Counted from the first letter of the stretch, positions 50,386-58,846 are shown. The stretch is DNA of 64,000 bases from Clostridium thermosuccinogenes (GCF_002896855.1 NZ_CP021850.1:62001-126000); one strand, 5' to 3'. The notes: a model not told the origin generated them from the letters alone. A program made the numbers and translations.

Positions 50386-50670
50386 CTATTCCACCACCTT
50401 TGGTACAGAAAAGCAGCCTTCCCTGACACCTTTTGAATTTTTTAACATTTCATCCCGATCAAAGGACTTTTCAATGATATCTTCCCTAAGATTTTCGTAA
50501 TAGGTGCCATTATTCGAATTTAAATTATTATTATCTATATTGACTTCCCTGATACTGTCCATTAGATTAATGATGCTGTTCATTTCTTCAGCTTTGATTT
50601 CCAGCTCTCTTTCCGTCATATTGATTTTACAAAGCTCTGCCAGATGGCTTATAAGCCGAACATCAGCCAT
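50386..50670 (-). CDS. gatC: Asp/Glu-tRNA amidotransferase subunit C
   Basis: 94 residues: LISHLAELCKINMTERELEIKAEEMNSIINLMDSIREVNID then the C-terminal belt LREDIIEKSFDRDEMLKNSKGVREGCFSVPKVVE. It stabilises the GatA-GatB complex. AAAGGAGGTT precedes ATG 50670. First gene of gatC-gatA-gatB-aspS2. Confidence 0.95.
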   Translation of the reverse strand: MADVRLISHLAELCKINMTERELEIKAEEMNSIINLMDSIREVNIDNNNLNSNNGTYYENLREDIIEKSFDRDEMLKNSKGVREGCFSVPKVVE

Positions 50671-50821
50671 TAATATTCAACCTCCTTTGGTTTATGTTGA
50701 GGCAAAAAGATTTTCTTCTCCATGTTCTGAGGACCAATTATGTGCTTCAGGTCTTGAACCTGTCTTTCGCCTCTTTGGAAACAGCACGCTGCGATGGTGT
50801 GCCAACGCGCCTCCGTTGTAT

Positions 50822-50868
50822 AAAAAAAGGCACTATAAAAAATGCTTATGCATTTTTATTATAGCGCC
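50822..50868 (-). terminator. Early terminator in the gat operon leader
   Basis: On the minus strand a stem of about 18 bp, GGCGCTATAATAAAAATGC / GCATTTTTTATAGTGCC, with loop ATAA and seven Ts. It begins about 22 bases after the predicted transcription start and 150 bases before gatC. Confidence 0.8.
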
Positions 50869-50896
50869 ATTGCTATACTTATAAATTATTTTAGTA

Positions 50897-50925
50897 ATTA
50901 TAGCACATATCTATACGTTATGCAA
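50897..50925 (-). promoter_or_regulatory. gat operon promoter
   Basis: On the minus strand TTGCAT (50925-50920), 17-base spacer, TATAAT (50902-50897). Confidence 0.7.
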
Positions 50926-50961
50926 TATTCAATATAATTTTTACTGAAGTTTTGAAGCTTG

Positions 50962-51083
50962 GTTTAATTGAAAAAGTTATTTCCACCCCACCGGTAGCCC
51001 AAATAAAGCTTACTTTTTCAAACTTATGAATGAATGATAAACGTAGAAGTTACTTTCGCAAAGTGGATTTTAGTTCTCAACTA
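50962..51083. mobile_element. MITE-like relic of the IS30-family element
   Basis: Bases 50962-50990 are identical, over 29 bases, to the inverted right end of the IS30-family element at 58386-58414. The other side (about 51044-51083, GTAGAAGTTACTTTCGCAAAG onward) resembles that element's left end (ACTTTGCAAAAGTAAATTCC) in complement. Only about 50 bases lie between, so the transposase gene is missing. Confidence 0.65.
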
Positions 51084-51270
51084 GCCTTAATTTTTATAAT
51101 GTATCATTAAGTATATTTAATTAACAATATATCCTGTAAATGCAATATAAAAGGCTAATGAAACCAAGCATGATTATTTTTCTACCAGGTCATGGGATTT
51201 GCTCCCGGGCTATGATTAAAATTTCCGTATATTAACAGCAAAATAATATTAAATTTAAAGAAAAATGCTA

Positions 51271-51299
51271 TTGACTTTATGTAATATTACTGCTAAAAT
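51271..51299 (+). promoter_or_regulatory. Promoter of the tRNA-Met/Glu/Val operon
   Basis: TTGACT (51271-51276), 17-base spacer, TAAAAT (51294-51299). Confidence 0.75.
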
Positions 51300-51307
51300 A
51301 AGAAAGC

Positions 51308-51327
51308 GTGTTAACGATAGTTAACAC
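51308..51327. repeat. Perfect palindrome downstream of the tRNA promoter
   Basis: GTGTTAAC / GTTAACAC with a 4-base spacer GATA, placed at about +2 to +21 of the tRNA transcript. Confidence 0.6.
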
Positions 51328-51343
51328 TAGGAAGCAGGAATAT

Positions 51344-51420
51344 GGCGGCGTAGCTCAGTTGGCCAGAGCATGCGGTTCATACCCGCAGTGTCGTTGGTTC
51401 AAATCCGACCGCCGCTACCA
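51344..51420 (+). tRNA. tRNA-Met (elongator, CAT)
   Basis: 77 bases; acceptor GGCGGCG / CGCCGCT region with a full 7-bp stem, anticodon loop TTCATAC, CCA encoded. The sequence matches elongator Met rather than initiator tRNA; an Ile2 identity is unlikely. Confidence 0.93.
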
Positions 51421-51423
51421 TAC

Positions 51424-51499
51424 GGCCCGTTGGTCAAGTGGTCTAAGACACCGCCCTTTCACGGCGGTAACAGGGGTTCGAATCCCCTACGGGTCACCA
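51424..51499 (+). tRNA. tRNA-Glu (TTC)
   Basis: 76 bases; anticodon loop CTTTCAC, CCA encoded, 3 bases after tRNA-Met. Confidence 0.95.
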
Positions 51500-51503
51500 T
51501 CTT

Positions 51504-51579
51504 GGGCGCTTAGCTCAGCTGGGAGAGCACCTGCCTTACAAGCAGGGGGTCATAGGTTCGAGCCCTATAGTGCCCACCA
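51504..51579 (+). tRNA. tRNA-Val (TAC)
   Basis: 76 bases; acceptor GGGCGCT / AGTGCCC (one G-T pair), anticodon loop CTTACAA, CCA encoded. Confidence 0.95.
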
Positions 51580-51581
51580 TC

Positions 51582-51610
51582 AAAAGGATTCGGTTTCGAA
51601 TCCTTTTTTT
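51582..51610 (+). terminator. Terminator of the tRNA operon
   Basis: Stem AAAAGGATTCG / CGAATCCTTTT with loop GTTT and T tract. Confidence 0.88.
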
Positions 51611-51729
51611 GCATTTATACTGCATATACGCCGCTGAACGGTGAAAATCCAACGTGCTCAGATATATTGTCTACCTTTTCCTCCTATCGTTGTTAATTAG
51701 CCTTTAGTGATATTGTCGCTTAAAACTTG

Positions 51730-51759
51730 TTGTTAATATAGGGCATACTGTAGTATAAT
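51730..51759 (+). promoter_or_regulatory. Candidate nagA promoter
   Basis: TTGTTA (51730-51735), 18-base spacer, TATAAT (51754-51759), about 200 bases ahead of the start codon. Confidence 0.45.
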
Positions 51760-51966
51760 AAAGTGTAGCAAAGGATATGTGACAATATCAAAGAGTGAAA
51801 TTTCGGCCCAATATTCCATAATGCAAGCAGATTTTTAAATTTTCCTAAATTTTTAGGCTGCTGGATTTAATAATTATTATTGAAATGCTATATCCATGAC
51901 CGCTTCAAATTGGCTGTAGTTGTGAAATTCGTTACCGAATATATAAAATTAAGGGGGATATTAAGT

Positions 51967-53115
51967 ATGATTATTAAAGGTGGATCAGTCTGCAGTTTCG
52001 GTAATGGTTTTGAAAAAAAGGATATAATGGTAGAGGGATCAACTATAAAAAAGATTGATGGAGAAATAGATGTCCACGGAGAAGAAGTCATCGATGCGTC
52101 GAACTATTATGTATTGCCTGGTTTTATAGATATACATACCCACGGTGGAAATGGCAATGATACCATGGATGCGACTTACGAAGCACTGGACAATATGTCG
52201 AAATTTTATGCATCCAAGGGTGTTACCGCTTGCCTGCCGACGACCATGACAGCACCGATAAAAGATATAGTAAAGGCGCTGGAAAACATAAGGGATACTG
52301 TCAAACGTGGCACTTCGGGAGCAACGATACTGGGGGTCAACCTCGAAGGCCCTTTCATCAGCAAAAAGTATAAAGGCTCACATCCGGAAGAGTATATTGT
52401 AAATCCTTCTATTGAACTTATAGAAGGCTTCATTGAGAAATCAGGGGATAATATACGTGTGATGACAATTGCGCCTGAGCTTGACGGTGTAGATGAAATA
52501 ATTGAGCATTTCAAAGGCCGTAACATAGTATTCTCAGCCGGTCATACTGCCGTAAATTATAAAGAAGGAATGAAAGCCTTTGAAAAAGGATTTAACCATG
52601 TTACCCATCTATTCAACGCCATGATGGGAATACATCACCGGGAGCCTGGTTTTACAGGGGCTGCACTGGATAACGATCAAGTTACCGTAGAGCTCATATG
52701 TGACGGTATTCATATAAACCCCGCAGTAATCAGAATGGTGGTAAAGTGCAAAACCTGTGGAAGAGTTGCTTTAATAACTGATTCTACAATGGCTGCCGGA
52801 CTTGAAGACGGAGAATACACCCTTGGTTTTGAAAAAATATTTGTTAAAAACGGAGAGGCCAGGCTGGAGAACGGTGTACTGGCAGGAAGCACCCTTACAT
52901 TAATTGATGCGGTAAAGAATATGGTAAATAAGTTTGGTATATCCCTTGAAGAAACCATACAAATGGCTACCTTGGTTCCTGCAAAAGCCATTCATGTCGA
53001 TGACCGGAAGGGAAGCATTGACGTAGGTAAGGATGCGGATTTGGTTATTCTTGATAAAGACTTGAATGTAGTGAAGACGATAGTTATGGGAAGAGTAGTC
53101 TTCTCCGCAAAATAA
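51967..53115 (+). CDS. nagA: N-acetylglucosamine-6-phosphate deacetylase NagA
   Basis: 382 residues from ATG 51967 (AAGGGGGAT upstream); the upstream in-frame extension lacks such a site. Amidohydrolase barrel with LPGFIDIHTHGGNGNDTMDA, the metal Glu in LGVNLEGPFISKKYKGSHPEEYI, FSAGHTAVNYKEG, HLFNAMMGIHHREPGFTGAAL and LITDSTMAAG. It deacetylates GlcNAc-6-P, feeding amino-sugar catabolism or wall recycling. No nagB is adjacent. It ends in a strong terminator. Confidence 0.96.
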   Translation: MIIKGGSVCSFGNGFEKKDIMVEGSTIKKIDGEIDVHGEEVIDASNYYVLPGFIDIHTHGGNGNDTMDATYEALDNMSKFYASKGVTACLPTTMTAPIKDIVKALENIRDTVKRGTSGATILGVNLEGPFISKKYKGSHPEEYIVNPSIELIEGFIEKSGDNIRVMTIAPELDGVDEIIEHFKGRNIVFSAGHTAVNYKEGMKAFEKGFNHVTHLFNAMMGIHHREPGFTGAALDNDQVTVELICDGIHINPAVIRMVVKCKTCGRVALITDSTMAAGLEDGEYTLGFEKIFVKNGEARLENGVLAGSTLTLIDAVKNMVNKFGISLEETIQMATLVPAKAIHVDDRKGSIDVGKDADLVILDKDLNVVKTIVMGRVVFSAK

Positions 53116-53145
53116 GTCTGATTTATTTAAAATTCTAGTATAGCG

Positions 53146-53192
53146 GATATAGGATAGATGATTTTATATAATTATCTATCCTATATTTTTCT
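53146..53192 (+). terminator. Terminator of nagA
   Basis: Stem ATAGGATAGAT / ATCTATCCTAT then ATTTTTCT. Confidence 0.8.
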
Positions 53193-53372
53193 GTTTTTTG
53201 GAACTGCCTAAAGAAAGCAGTGACACAATTAAGAAAACAAATATAAATCAATTATGCTTAAATCAATAAAAACATATAATTATATGACAAATACTGGTAT
53301 AATAAAATCATATGTTACAACATGTAAGCAGAATTATGGAACAAAACTATCTTTATATTAGGAGTGAATTTT

Positions 53373-53603
53373 ATGCAATGCCCATACTGTGGTAAAGAGA
53401 TGAGATATGGAGTAATTCAGAGTCCACATGAAATCAGTTGGAAACCTGAAAAAGGAAAGATTTTTGCATCTTCTCAATTTAGCAAAGGAGCGATTATTCT
53501 TTCTGAGTTTTCTTTTCTGAAAGGCTCATGTGTTGAAGCATACTGTTGCGATGATTGTATGAAAATCATTATAGATTATGGCGACAGAAAAATTTCAGAA
53601 TAA
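53373..53603 (+). CDS. Small zinc-ribbon protein (DUF6487-like)
   Basis: 76 residues. ATG 53373 follows TAGGAG by 8 bases. Begins MQCPYCGKEMRYGVIQSPHE, with a second Cys pair near the C-terminus (AYCCDDCMKIIIDYG), so a split zinc ribbon is likely. Such small proteins are common in Clostridia and of unknown function. It stands alone with AT-rich flanks. Confidence 0.75.
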   Translation: MQCPYCGKEMRYGVIQSPHEISWKPEKGKIFASSQFSKGAIILSEFSFLKGSCVEAYCCDDCMKIIIDYGDRKISE

Positions 53604-53944
53604 TATCATTTAATTTTTTGTTCGCCTTCTTTATAAAGTCATTTTGTTGTAACTTTTGACCTTATTCAGAATAAATTAATTATTTTCCAGAGTTAGTACT
53701 TGGTTTTAGTGCATTGTAATAATGAATGACAGAGGAACGTCTCCTTTTAAACATGGAAGTTTTATATAATTAATATATTATATGAATCAAGGATTACAAG
53801 CCAATCGACTAGTAAGCTTTAAGGAGTGTTAATTTAAGTAATACTAAAAGAAAGGATATACTATGCATATAATATATCCTTTCTATATTAGTAATTCTAA
53901 ATATTTCTTTTTATTAGGACTTGGTAAATTCATAAGGCTTTATT
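53604..53944. terminator. Intergenic region with a bidirectional terminator (53853-53883)
   Basis: AT-rich, no gene seen. Stem AAAGGATATA / TATATCCTTT around CTATGCATATAA can end the GGDEF gene (minus strand) and the zinc-ribbon gene. Confidence 0.55.
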
Positions 53945-55216
53945 TTATATGACTTTACTTTTTGCAGAGTCCTGTATAGCAGTTAAACCCTTCTCGTATA
54001 TCATGGTGCAGTTTTTATTTGAGTGCTTTGCTTTGTACAGAGCTATATCGGCGGTTTTCAAAAGCTCCTGCTTGCTGCCGCAAAGGGTCGGATAGGTGGA
54101 TATTCCAAAACTGCAGGTTGCAAATAGTACATTGTTGCCGTCAAGGCTTCGTATCATAGATTTTTCCAGATTGATGCGCATCCTCTCACTTACGGCAAAA
54201 GCTGTTTTGGTATCTGTGGAAGGGAGGATCACAACGAATTCATCGCCCCCATATCTTACAACAACATCAGTTTTGCGGATACATTTCATAAATATTTCTG
54301 AAACATGGATCAGCAAATAATCCCCTGATGCGTGGCCATAAGTATCATTTATGGCTTTGAAACAGTCTACGTCTATCATAATAATGCTGAGCGGCTGCTT
54401 TGACAGGTTGGAAACTTCTATCTGGTTTTGCAGGTACGTATCAAGGAAATCCCTGTTATAAAGCTTGGTAAGATAATCCGTGGTAGCCTTCCTGTTCAGT
54501 GCATTGAACTCATTTTTTATTGAAATAATCGGTCTTGCTATTTCTACGTATGATTTTATGGCTGCTATTGTTGCCTGGCTAAAAGATCCGTCTTTATTCT
54601 TATAGAGCTGTAATATGGATTTATAATGTTCTTCATCCACTATAGGTACGCAAAGATAGCTTCCTTTTCTAAACTTTTTTGTGTCCAGAGGACACCCACT
54701 GTCACTGTTCGGAGTTCCGCATATGTAATCCCTGCTCTTATTGAGCAGCGGGCAAAACTCGTAATGCATATCACATGCTGCGGCGTCCTCTGCCGAGATA
54801 TCTTTCCAGGAAAAGCCGTTATCCTCATCCCTTGCCTTATAGACTATAGAAATCTTATCGGCTACGCGGAGCATTGAAATAAAATCCCTGAGGGTATCGT
54901 AAGCTTCAATGTCCGTTGATGAATGATGCAGTGCATCTATAAAGGTTTTAATCTTTTTTAGCTCCACCATCCGTATTTGCCGGCTTTTAAGCTTGCTTAA
55001 AGCTATAAAAGTCAGGATTATTAAAGCCGGCATCAGTATAGAGATGACAGAGGCAATAACGTTAAGAAACCTGGATACTGCCGGTGGCCGCTGGGATAAA
55101 ATTAATGCAAAAAGTGCAAAAATCAGCACCCCTAGAAGTACATTCGTACCCACAGATATAGCAATAACTAAATAAGGTTTTGGCTCACCTTCCTGGAGTA
55201 ACCTGTGCCTTAACAT
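53945..55216 (-). CDS. Membrane GAF-GGDEF diguanylate cyclase
   Basis: 423 residues: two membrane helices (about 16-40 and 50-73), a short coil, a GAF-like sensor (about 90-235) and a GGDEF domain (about 245-410). The active site reads RYGGDEF (321-327) and a product-inhibition site RxxD is present at 314-317, so it should make c-di-GMP. The sensor contains four cysteines at 148, 155, 166 and 175 (ACDMHYEFCPL, YICGTPNSDSGCPLD) that could bind a metal cofactor or form a redox switch. AAAGGGGTG precedes ATG 55216. Confidence 0.92.
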   Translation of the reverse strand: MLRHRLLQEGEPKPYLVIAISVGTNVLLGVLIFALFALILSQRPPAVSRFLNVIASVISILMPALIILTFIALSKLKSRQIRMVELKKIKTFIDALHHSSTDIEAYDTLRDFISMLRVADKISIVYKARDEDNGFSWKDISAEDAAACDMHYEFCPLLNKSRDYICGTPNSDSGCPLDTKKFRKGSYLCVPIVDEEHYKSILQLYKNKDGSFSQATIAAIKSYVEIARPIISIKNEFNALNRKATTDYLTKLYNRDFLDTYLQNQIEVSNLSKQPLSIIMIDVDCFKAINDTYGHASGDYLLIHVSEIFMKCIRKTDVVVRYGGDEFVVILPSTDTKTAFAVSERMRINLEKSMIRSLDGNNVLFATCSFGISTYPTLCGSKQELLKTADIALYKAKHSNKNCTMIYEKGLTAIQDSAKSKVI

Positions 55217-55355
55217 GGCTTGTCACCCCTTTCCATAGGTAGTATACATAATTTGGACTATAGCGTAAATAACACGTCAAATACATATAGTCACATTGAT
55301 AACCATATATTAACATATATTAGGTCAAACCTTCAATTACATAAATAAGAAATTT

Positions 55356-56417
55356 TTATTTCAAACCGCTCACTTTGTCAAATATCTCCTCTTCACTGAA
55401 GCCGGCTTCCTTTAAAGGCTGCAGCACATCCTTTTCAAGGTTGGGAACGTAGGATTTCAGAGCTTTGAAATTTCCTACCATCTTGTAATTGCCCATTGAA
55501 GCAGGAATAAGAATGGATTCACCCTTTACGGCCTCTACTTTGCTTCCCTCCGATTCTATTACGCAGTGACCTTCTGTGAAAACGTAGACATGGAACTTCT
55601 GTCCCTTGGGATTTTCTTCTATAGCTCCATCTACATTGTATAACTCAACTGAGAAATACTTGTTGGCGACATAGAAGGTTTTATAGGAGTTGTCAGCGAG
55701 TTTGACGGTCAGACCTTCAGCCTTCTCCTTTCTGTTTTTGGCATTAAAATCAATCACATCCAGCGCTTTTTCTATATGCAGAGGTCTTTTATTTCCGTTG
55801 CTGTCCGTTCTGTCATAGTCGTAAACTCTATAGGTAGTGTCGGAATTCTGCTGAATTTCCGCCAGCATTATCCCTTCCCCTATAGCATGGACTAAGCCTG
55901 CAGGTATATTTATTACATCTCCGGGGAAAACCTCCACCTCTTTCAGACAGCTGGCGATATTGTTATTTTTTACGGCTTCGGCAAAAGTTTCTTTTGTAGT
56001 ACCGGGAATAACGTCATATATGAGTTTCGCTCCAGGCTTGGCCGACATTATGTACCACATCTCGTTTTTACCGTACTCGCCGTTCTCATGGGTAAAGGCA
56101 TAGTCATCGTCCGGATGGACCTGGACCGATAGTTTGTTGGATGCGTCTATCAGCTTCACCAGCAGCGGGAATTTCTTAAGATCTTTATCCGGCAGAGCAT
56201 CACCTAAAACTTTCCTGCCATATTGGTCTATTAGCTCCTTAAGAGTCATGCCTGCAAACTCTCCGTTGGAAATCACGCTCAACCCGTTAGGGTGACAGGA
56301 TATTTCCCAGCTCTCTGCTACGATTCCATCGGGCAGGACTCTTCCTAATTTTTCAAAGTTTCTTCCGCCCCATACGTAATCTTTATATATAGGCTTAAAC
56401 TTTAATGGATACATCAT
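55356..56417 (-). CDS. manA: Mannose-6-phosphate isomerase, class I
   Basis: 353 residues of the type I phosphomannose isomerase fold: PLKFKPIYKDYVWGGRNFEKLGR, zinc ligands in LSVQVHPDDDYAFTHENGEYGKNEMWYIM (QVHPDD..E) and PAGLVHAIGEGIMLAEIQQNSDTTYRVYDYDR. It interconverts Man-6-P and Fru-6-P. GGAGG precedes ATG 56417. It stands alone, 0.2 kb from the IS element. Confidence 0.95.
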   Translation of the reverse strand: MMYPLKFKPIYKDYVWGGRNFEKLGRVLPDGIVAESWEISCHPNGLSVISNGEFAGMTLKELIDQYGRKVLGDALPDKDLKKFPLLVKLIDASNKLSVQVHPDDDYAFTHENGEYGKNEMWYIMSAKPGAKLIYDVIPGTTKETFAEAVKNNNIASCLKEVEVFPGDVINIPAGLVHAIGEGIMLAEIQQNSDTTYRVYDYDRTDSNGNKRPLHIEKALDVIDFNAKNRKEKAEGLTVKLADNSYKTFYVANKYFSVELYNVDGAIEENPKGQKFHVYVFTEGHCVIESEGSKVEAVKGESILIPASMGNYKMVGNFKALKSYVPNLEKDVLQPLKEAGFSEEEIFDKVSGLK

Positions 56418-56620
56418 AATCTCTTTCCTCCGATTTTTAGTTCTTGTTTATATGATCTTTTGTACCGGTTCCGTGCAAAAAGACATGCCTCTTTAGTCCG
56501 TATCAGATTACCGGCATCAGGCCAACCCTTTGCATCGGGATGCCGGTCTGCTGCTCCGATAAACCACAAAGCTGTATGAACAGCACATTATAAATAGTTT
56601 ACTATAACTTTATATTATTT

Positions 56621-56634
56621 ACAATATTAATATG
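56621..56634. repeat. Left 14-bp direct repeat flanking the IS30-family element
   Basis: ACAATATTAATATG, repeated exactly at 58416-58429 on the other side of the element. Confidence 0.8.
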
Positions 56635-58415
56635 GTCAATTGAAAAGGTAATTTCCACTTTGCAAAAGTAAATTCCATGGATGCTGTTATCATTGAGAAA
56701 AATAGTAATTCAGCGGGTTTTGGATTAGTTTATTTAGGCAAATTTTTAATGCTTTTCAGTCAATAATAGGTTAAAATATGAAGTAGAGGAACAAAGCCAG
56801 CCCTTTTTTGGGTATATCAAACTAGAGGTGTGAAGATTAACTAACTTTTTGCAAGAGTAATTTCCACCCTGTTTGTAAATGCTTATAGAGTTGTGGCTGG
56901 TGGTGCCTCTGGTTATTTAATATTTATTTCTTAAGAAGGGATGAATGCAGGGTGACATTATCTGTCGGGATGAGTTCTACATTCATCCTTCTTAATATTT
57001 CTTCCCCGTAGAGCAATCCAAAAGCCCAATAAGGGGTTTTATCCCCGAGATTCAGTCGACTGTACGAGTTGATATGGTTCATCATAAGAGTTATGTCCCG
57101 CTGAGTAAACTCATCAAGAGAAGTACCCTTTGGGATAATGCGTCTAATCAAAGCATGGTTGTTTTCTGCTGCGCCTTTCTGGTAAGGAGCCAGCGGATTA
57201 CAGTAGAATACACAGGTTCTGCGTTGCCCATGTGAATCGAATTCAATAGCGGACGGATTCGAGAACTCACTGCCGTTGTCACAAAGTAATACCGGGAACA
57301 ATTTGCGGAAGGTATCCGGGCCTAGTTCCAGGTAAAGCTGATCAAAGATATCAATGACAGATTGGGAGGTATTAGCATCTCTAATGAATGCGAGCATGAG
57401 CTGTGGGACAGTAAAATGCAGTGTCAGCAGGACTTTGCCGCCTATTCTTCCTATTACCGTGTCCATTTCCACTACGGGAAGGTCCGGATGCTCTTGCATA
57501 AATTTAAGAAAGTCTTGATAAGTTCGGCCTATTCGGCATTTTTTATCCACTTTGAACTGGTCTTTTCCCTTTTTACGTCTGCCCATACGTACAACTCTTG
57601 GCATATCGATATTTTTTGCTGTAAAGATACCCTTGTCCACATAGTTGTAGAGTGTGCGTTCATCGAGCATGATTTCATCAGCATGGTTAATGCATATATG
57701 GTGGAGTGACTGGCCTTTAATTAGCAGCGGGCTAATAATGGAATCCAATCTTATCGCTTCTTCTTCAGTGATTTGTAAACCCTGACGGCACTCAGAGCGT
57801 ACTGTCTCGTATTCTCTTTGTGCATGTGTTGCAGAATAAATCCTCTTCTCTAATGTACAAGACTGTTTGTCTTCACAACCATTACAAACATAGGGCGGCT
57901 TCGAAAGCTTGGGACAAATTTCCTGTTGATACTCATGACATAGTGATGAACACATGCGAGACTTGCAAGCGCGACAATAACGGCTACAACGCAAACTGCC
58001 GCAAAGATGCTTAACAGGGCAACCAATACGATGTTTACAATCATTGAACACTCTTCCATAACAGCCGGTTTTCCTAAATTGGATATGGTTCTTCACTTCC
58101 TTGGATATCGTGGTTGGGTCCTTTCCAAGCTCGCGTGCTATGCTTTTGAATGATTTCCTGCTGATTAACCTTTGTTCAATTATATTTCTTTCTTCCTGAC
58201 TCAAATGTTTAAAGCCACGCATATATGTACCCCCTTCAGAGGCACCACCATATATATCATAGCTTTTTGAGAGACAATATTCCAGCTTTCACAAGAAAAT
58301 AGGAACAGTGTGATCTTTGCAAAAGTAACTTCCACCTTTCTCATTTCTAGCGATTTGCAAAACTAAATTCCACTGTCTATGAATTTGGGGTGGAAATAAC
58401 TTTTTCAATTAAACT
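56635..58415 (-). mobile_element. IS30-family insertion sequence (about 1.78 kb)
   Basis: Ends with imperfect inverted repeats: left GTCAATTGAAAAGGTAATTT and right (complement) GTTTAATTGAAAAAGTTATT, both continuing to TCCAC. Flanked by a 14-bp direct repeat. Four subterminal copies of TTTGCAAAAGTAA.TTCCAC, all in one orientation, lie near 56664, 56849, 58316 and 58353, probably transposase-binding sites. The element lies between manA and the rpsF promoter. Confidence 0.85.
56924..58222 (-). CDS. IS30-family transposase
   Basis: 432 residues. N-terminal HTH (FKHLSQEERNIIEQRLISRKSFKSIARELGKDPTTISKEVKNH), a long Cys-rich zinc region (about 50-140; CPVKHLCGSLRCSRYCRACKSRMCSSLCHEY) and the DDE core with EMDTVIG, LLCDNGSEFSNP and PYQKGAAENNHALIRRIIPKGT, diagnostic of IS30. 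AAGGGGGT precedes ATG 58222. It appears intact. Confidence 0.95.
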   Translation of the reverse strand: MRGFKHLSQEERNIIEQRLISRKSFKSIARELGKDPTTISKEVKNHIQFRKTGCYGRVFNDCKHRIGCPVKHLCGSLRCSRYCRACKSRMCSSLCHEYQQEICPKLSKPPYVCNGCEDKQSCTLEKRIYSATHAQREYETVRSECRQGLQITEEEAIRLDSIISPLLIKGQSLHHICINHADEIMLDERTLYNYVDKGIFTAKNIDMPRVVRMGRRKKGKDQFKVDKKCRIGRTYQDFLKFMQEHPDLPVVEMDTVIGRIGGKVLLTLHFTVPQLMLAFIRDANTSQSVIDIFDQLYLELGPDTFRKLFPVLLCDNGSEFSNPSAIEFDSHGQRRTCVFYCNPLAPYQKGAAENNHALIRRIIPKGTSLDEFTQRDITLMMNHINSYSRLNLGDKTPYWAFGLLYGEEILRRMNVELIPTDNVTLHSSLLKK

Positions 58416-58429
58416 ACAATATTAATATG
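58416..58429. repeat. Right 14-bp direct repeat flanking the IS30-family element
   Basis: ACAATATTAATATG, identical to 56621-56634. Confidence 0.8.
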
Positions 58430-58450
58430 TTTACTATAAAAAAATCCTAC

Positions 58451-58479
58451 TTGTATAATTTTTTTTATTATGATAGAAT
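58451..58479 (+). promoter_or_regulatory. rpsF operon promoter
   Basis: TTGTAT (58451-58456), 17-base spacer, TAGAAT (58474-58479). It lies 36 bases beyond the IS end, so it survived the insertion. Confidence 0.6.
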
Positions 58480-58498
58480 ACTTATTTGTAATATCCTT

Positions 58499-58535
58499 GC
58501 TCTGCACTCGCGATGCAGGGCCTTAGTCCGGGAGG
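58499..58535 (+). promoter_or_regulatory. Possible S6:S18 autoregulatory leader
   Basis: Hairpin GCTCTGCA / TGCAGGGC with loop CTCGCGA, then CTTAGTCCGG just before the ribosome binding site. Placement and the CCG element fit the S6:S18-binding leader of rpsF operons; no alignment was made. Confidence 0.4.
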
Positions 58536-58547
58536 AGGTGAAGTCGA

Positions 58548-58835
58548 ATGGTAAACAAATATGAATCTATCTTTATCATCAATACTGAAATCGGAGAAGA
58601 CAACATTAAAGCTCTTGTAGAAAAGTTCAAGAACTTTTTGGAAACTTCGGCTCAATTGGAGAGTATTGATGAGTGGGGCAAGAGAAGATTAGCCTATGAG
58701 ATAAAAGGTGTAAACGAAGGCTATTATGTACTTGTTAATTTCAGCGCAGATTCCAGTTTCCCCTCTGAACTTGAGAGATTATACAAGATAACCGACGGTA
58801 TATTGAAATACTTGATTATTAAGAAGGATAAGTAA
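58548..58835 (+). CDS. rpsF: Ribosomal protein S6
   Basis: 95 residues: MVNKYESIFIINTEIGEDNIKALVEKFKNFLE, IDEWGKRRLAYEIKGVNEGYYVLVNF and ELERLYKITDGILKYLIIK. It binds 16S rRNA together with S18. GGGAGGAGGTG lies upstream of ATG 58548. Leads the rpsF-ssb-rpsR operon. Confidence 0.97.
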   Translation: MVNKYESIFIINTEIGEDNIKALVEKFKNFLETSAQLESIDEWGKRRLAYEIKGVNEGYYVLVNFSADSSFPSELERLYKITDGILKYLIIKKDK

Positions 58836-58846
58836 GGTGTGGTTGT

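Noticed and set aside
50671-50870. T-box leader for the gat-aspS2 operon
   Set aside because: No T-box core sequence or specifier stem; the terminator comes before, not after, the long leader.
51308-51637. Open reading frame of 109 codons across the three-tRNA cluster
   Set aside because: It is made entirely of tRNA sequence and spacers.
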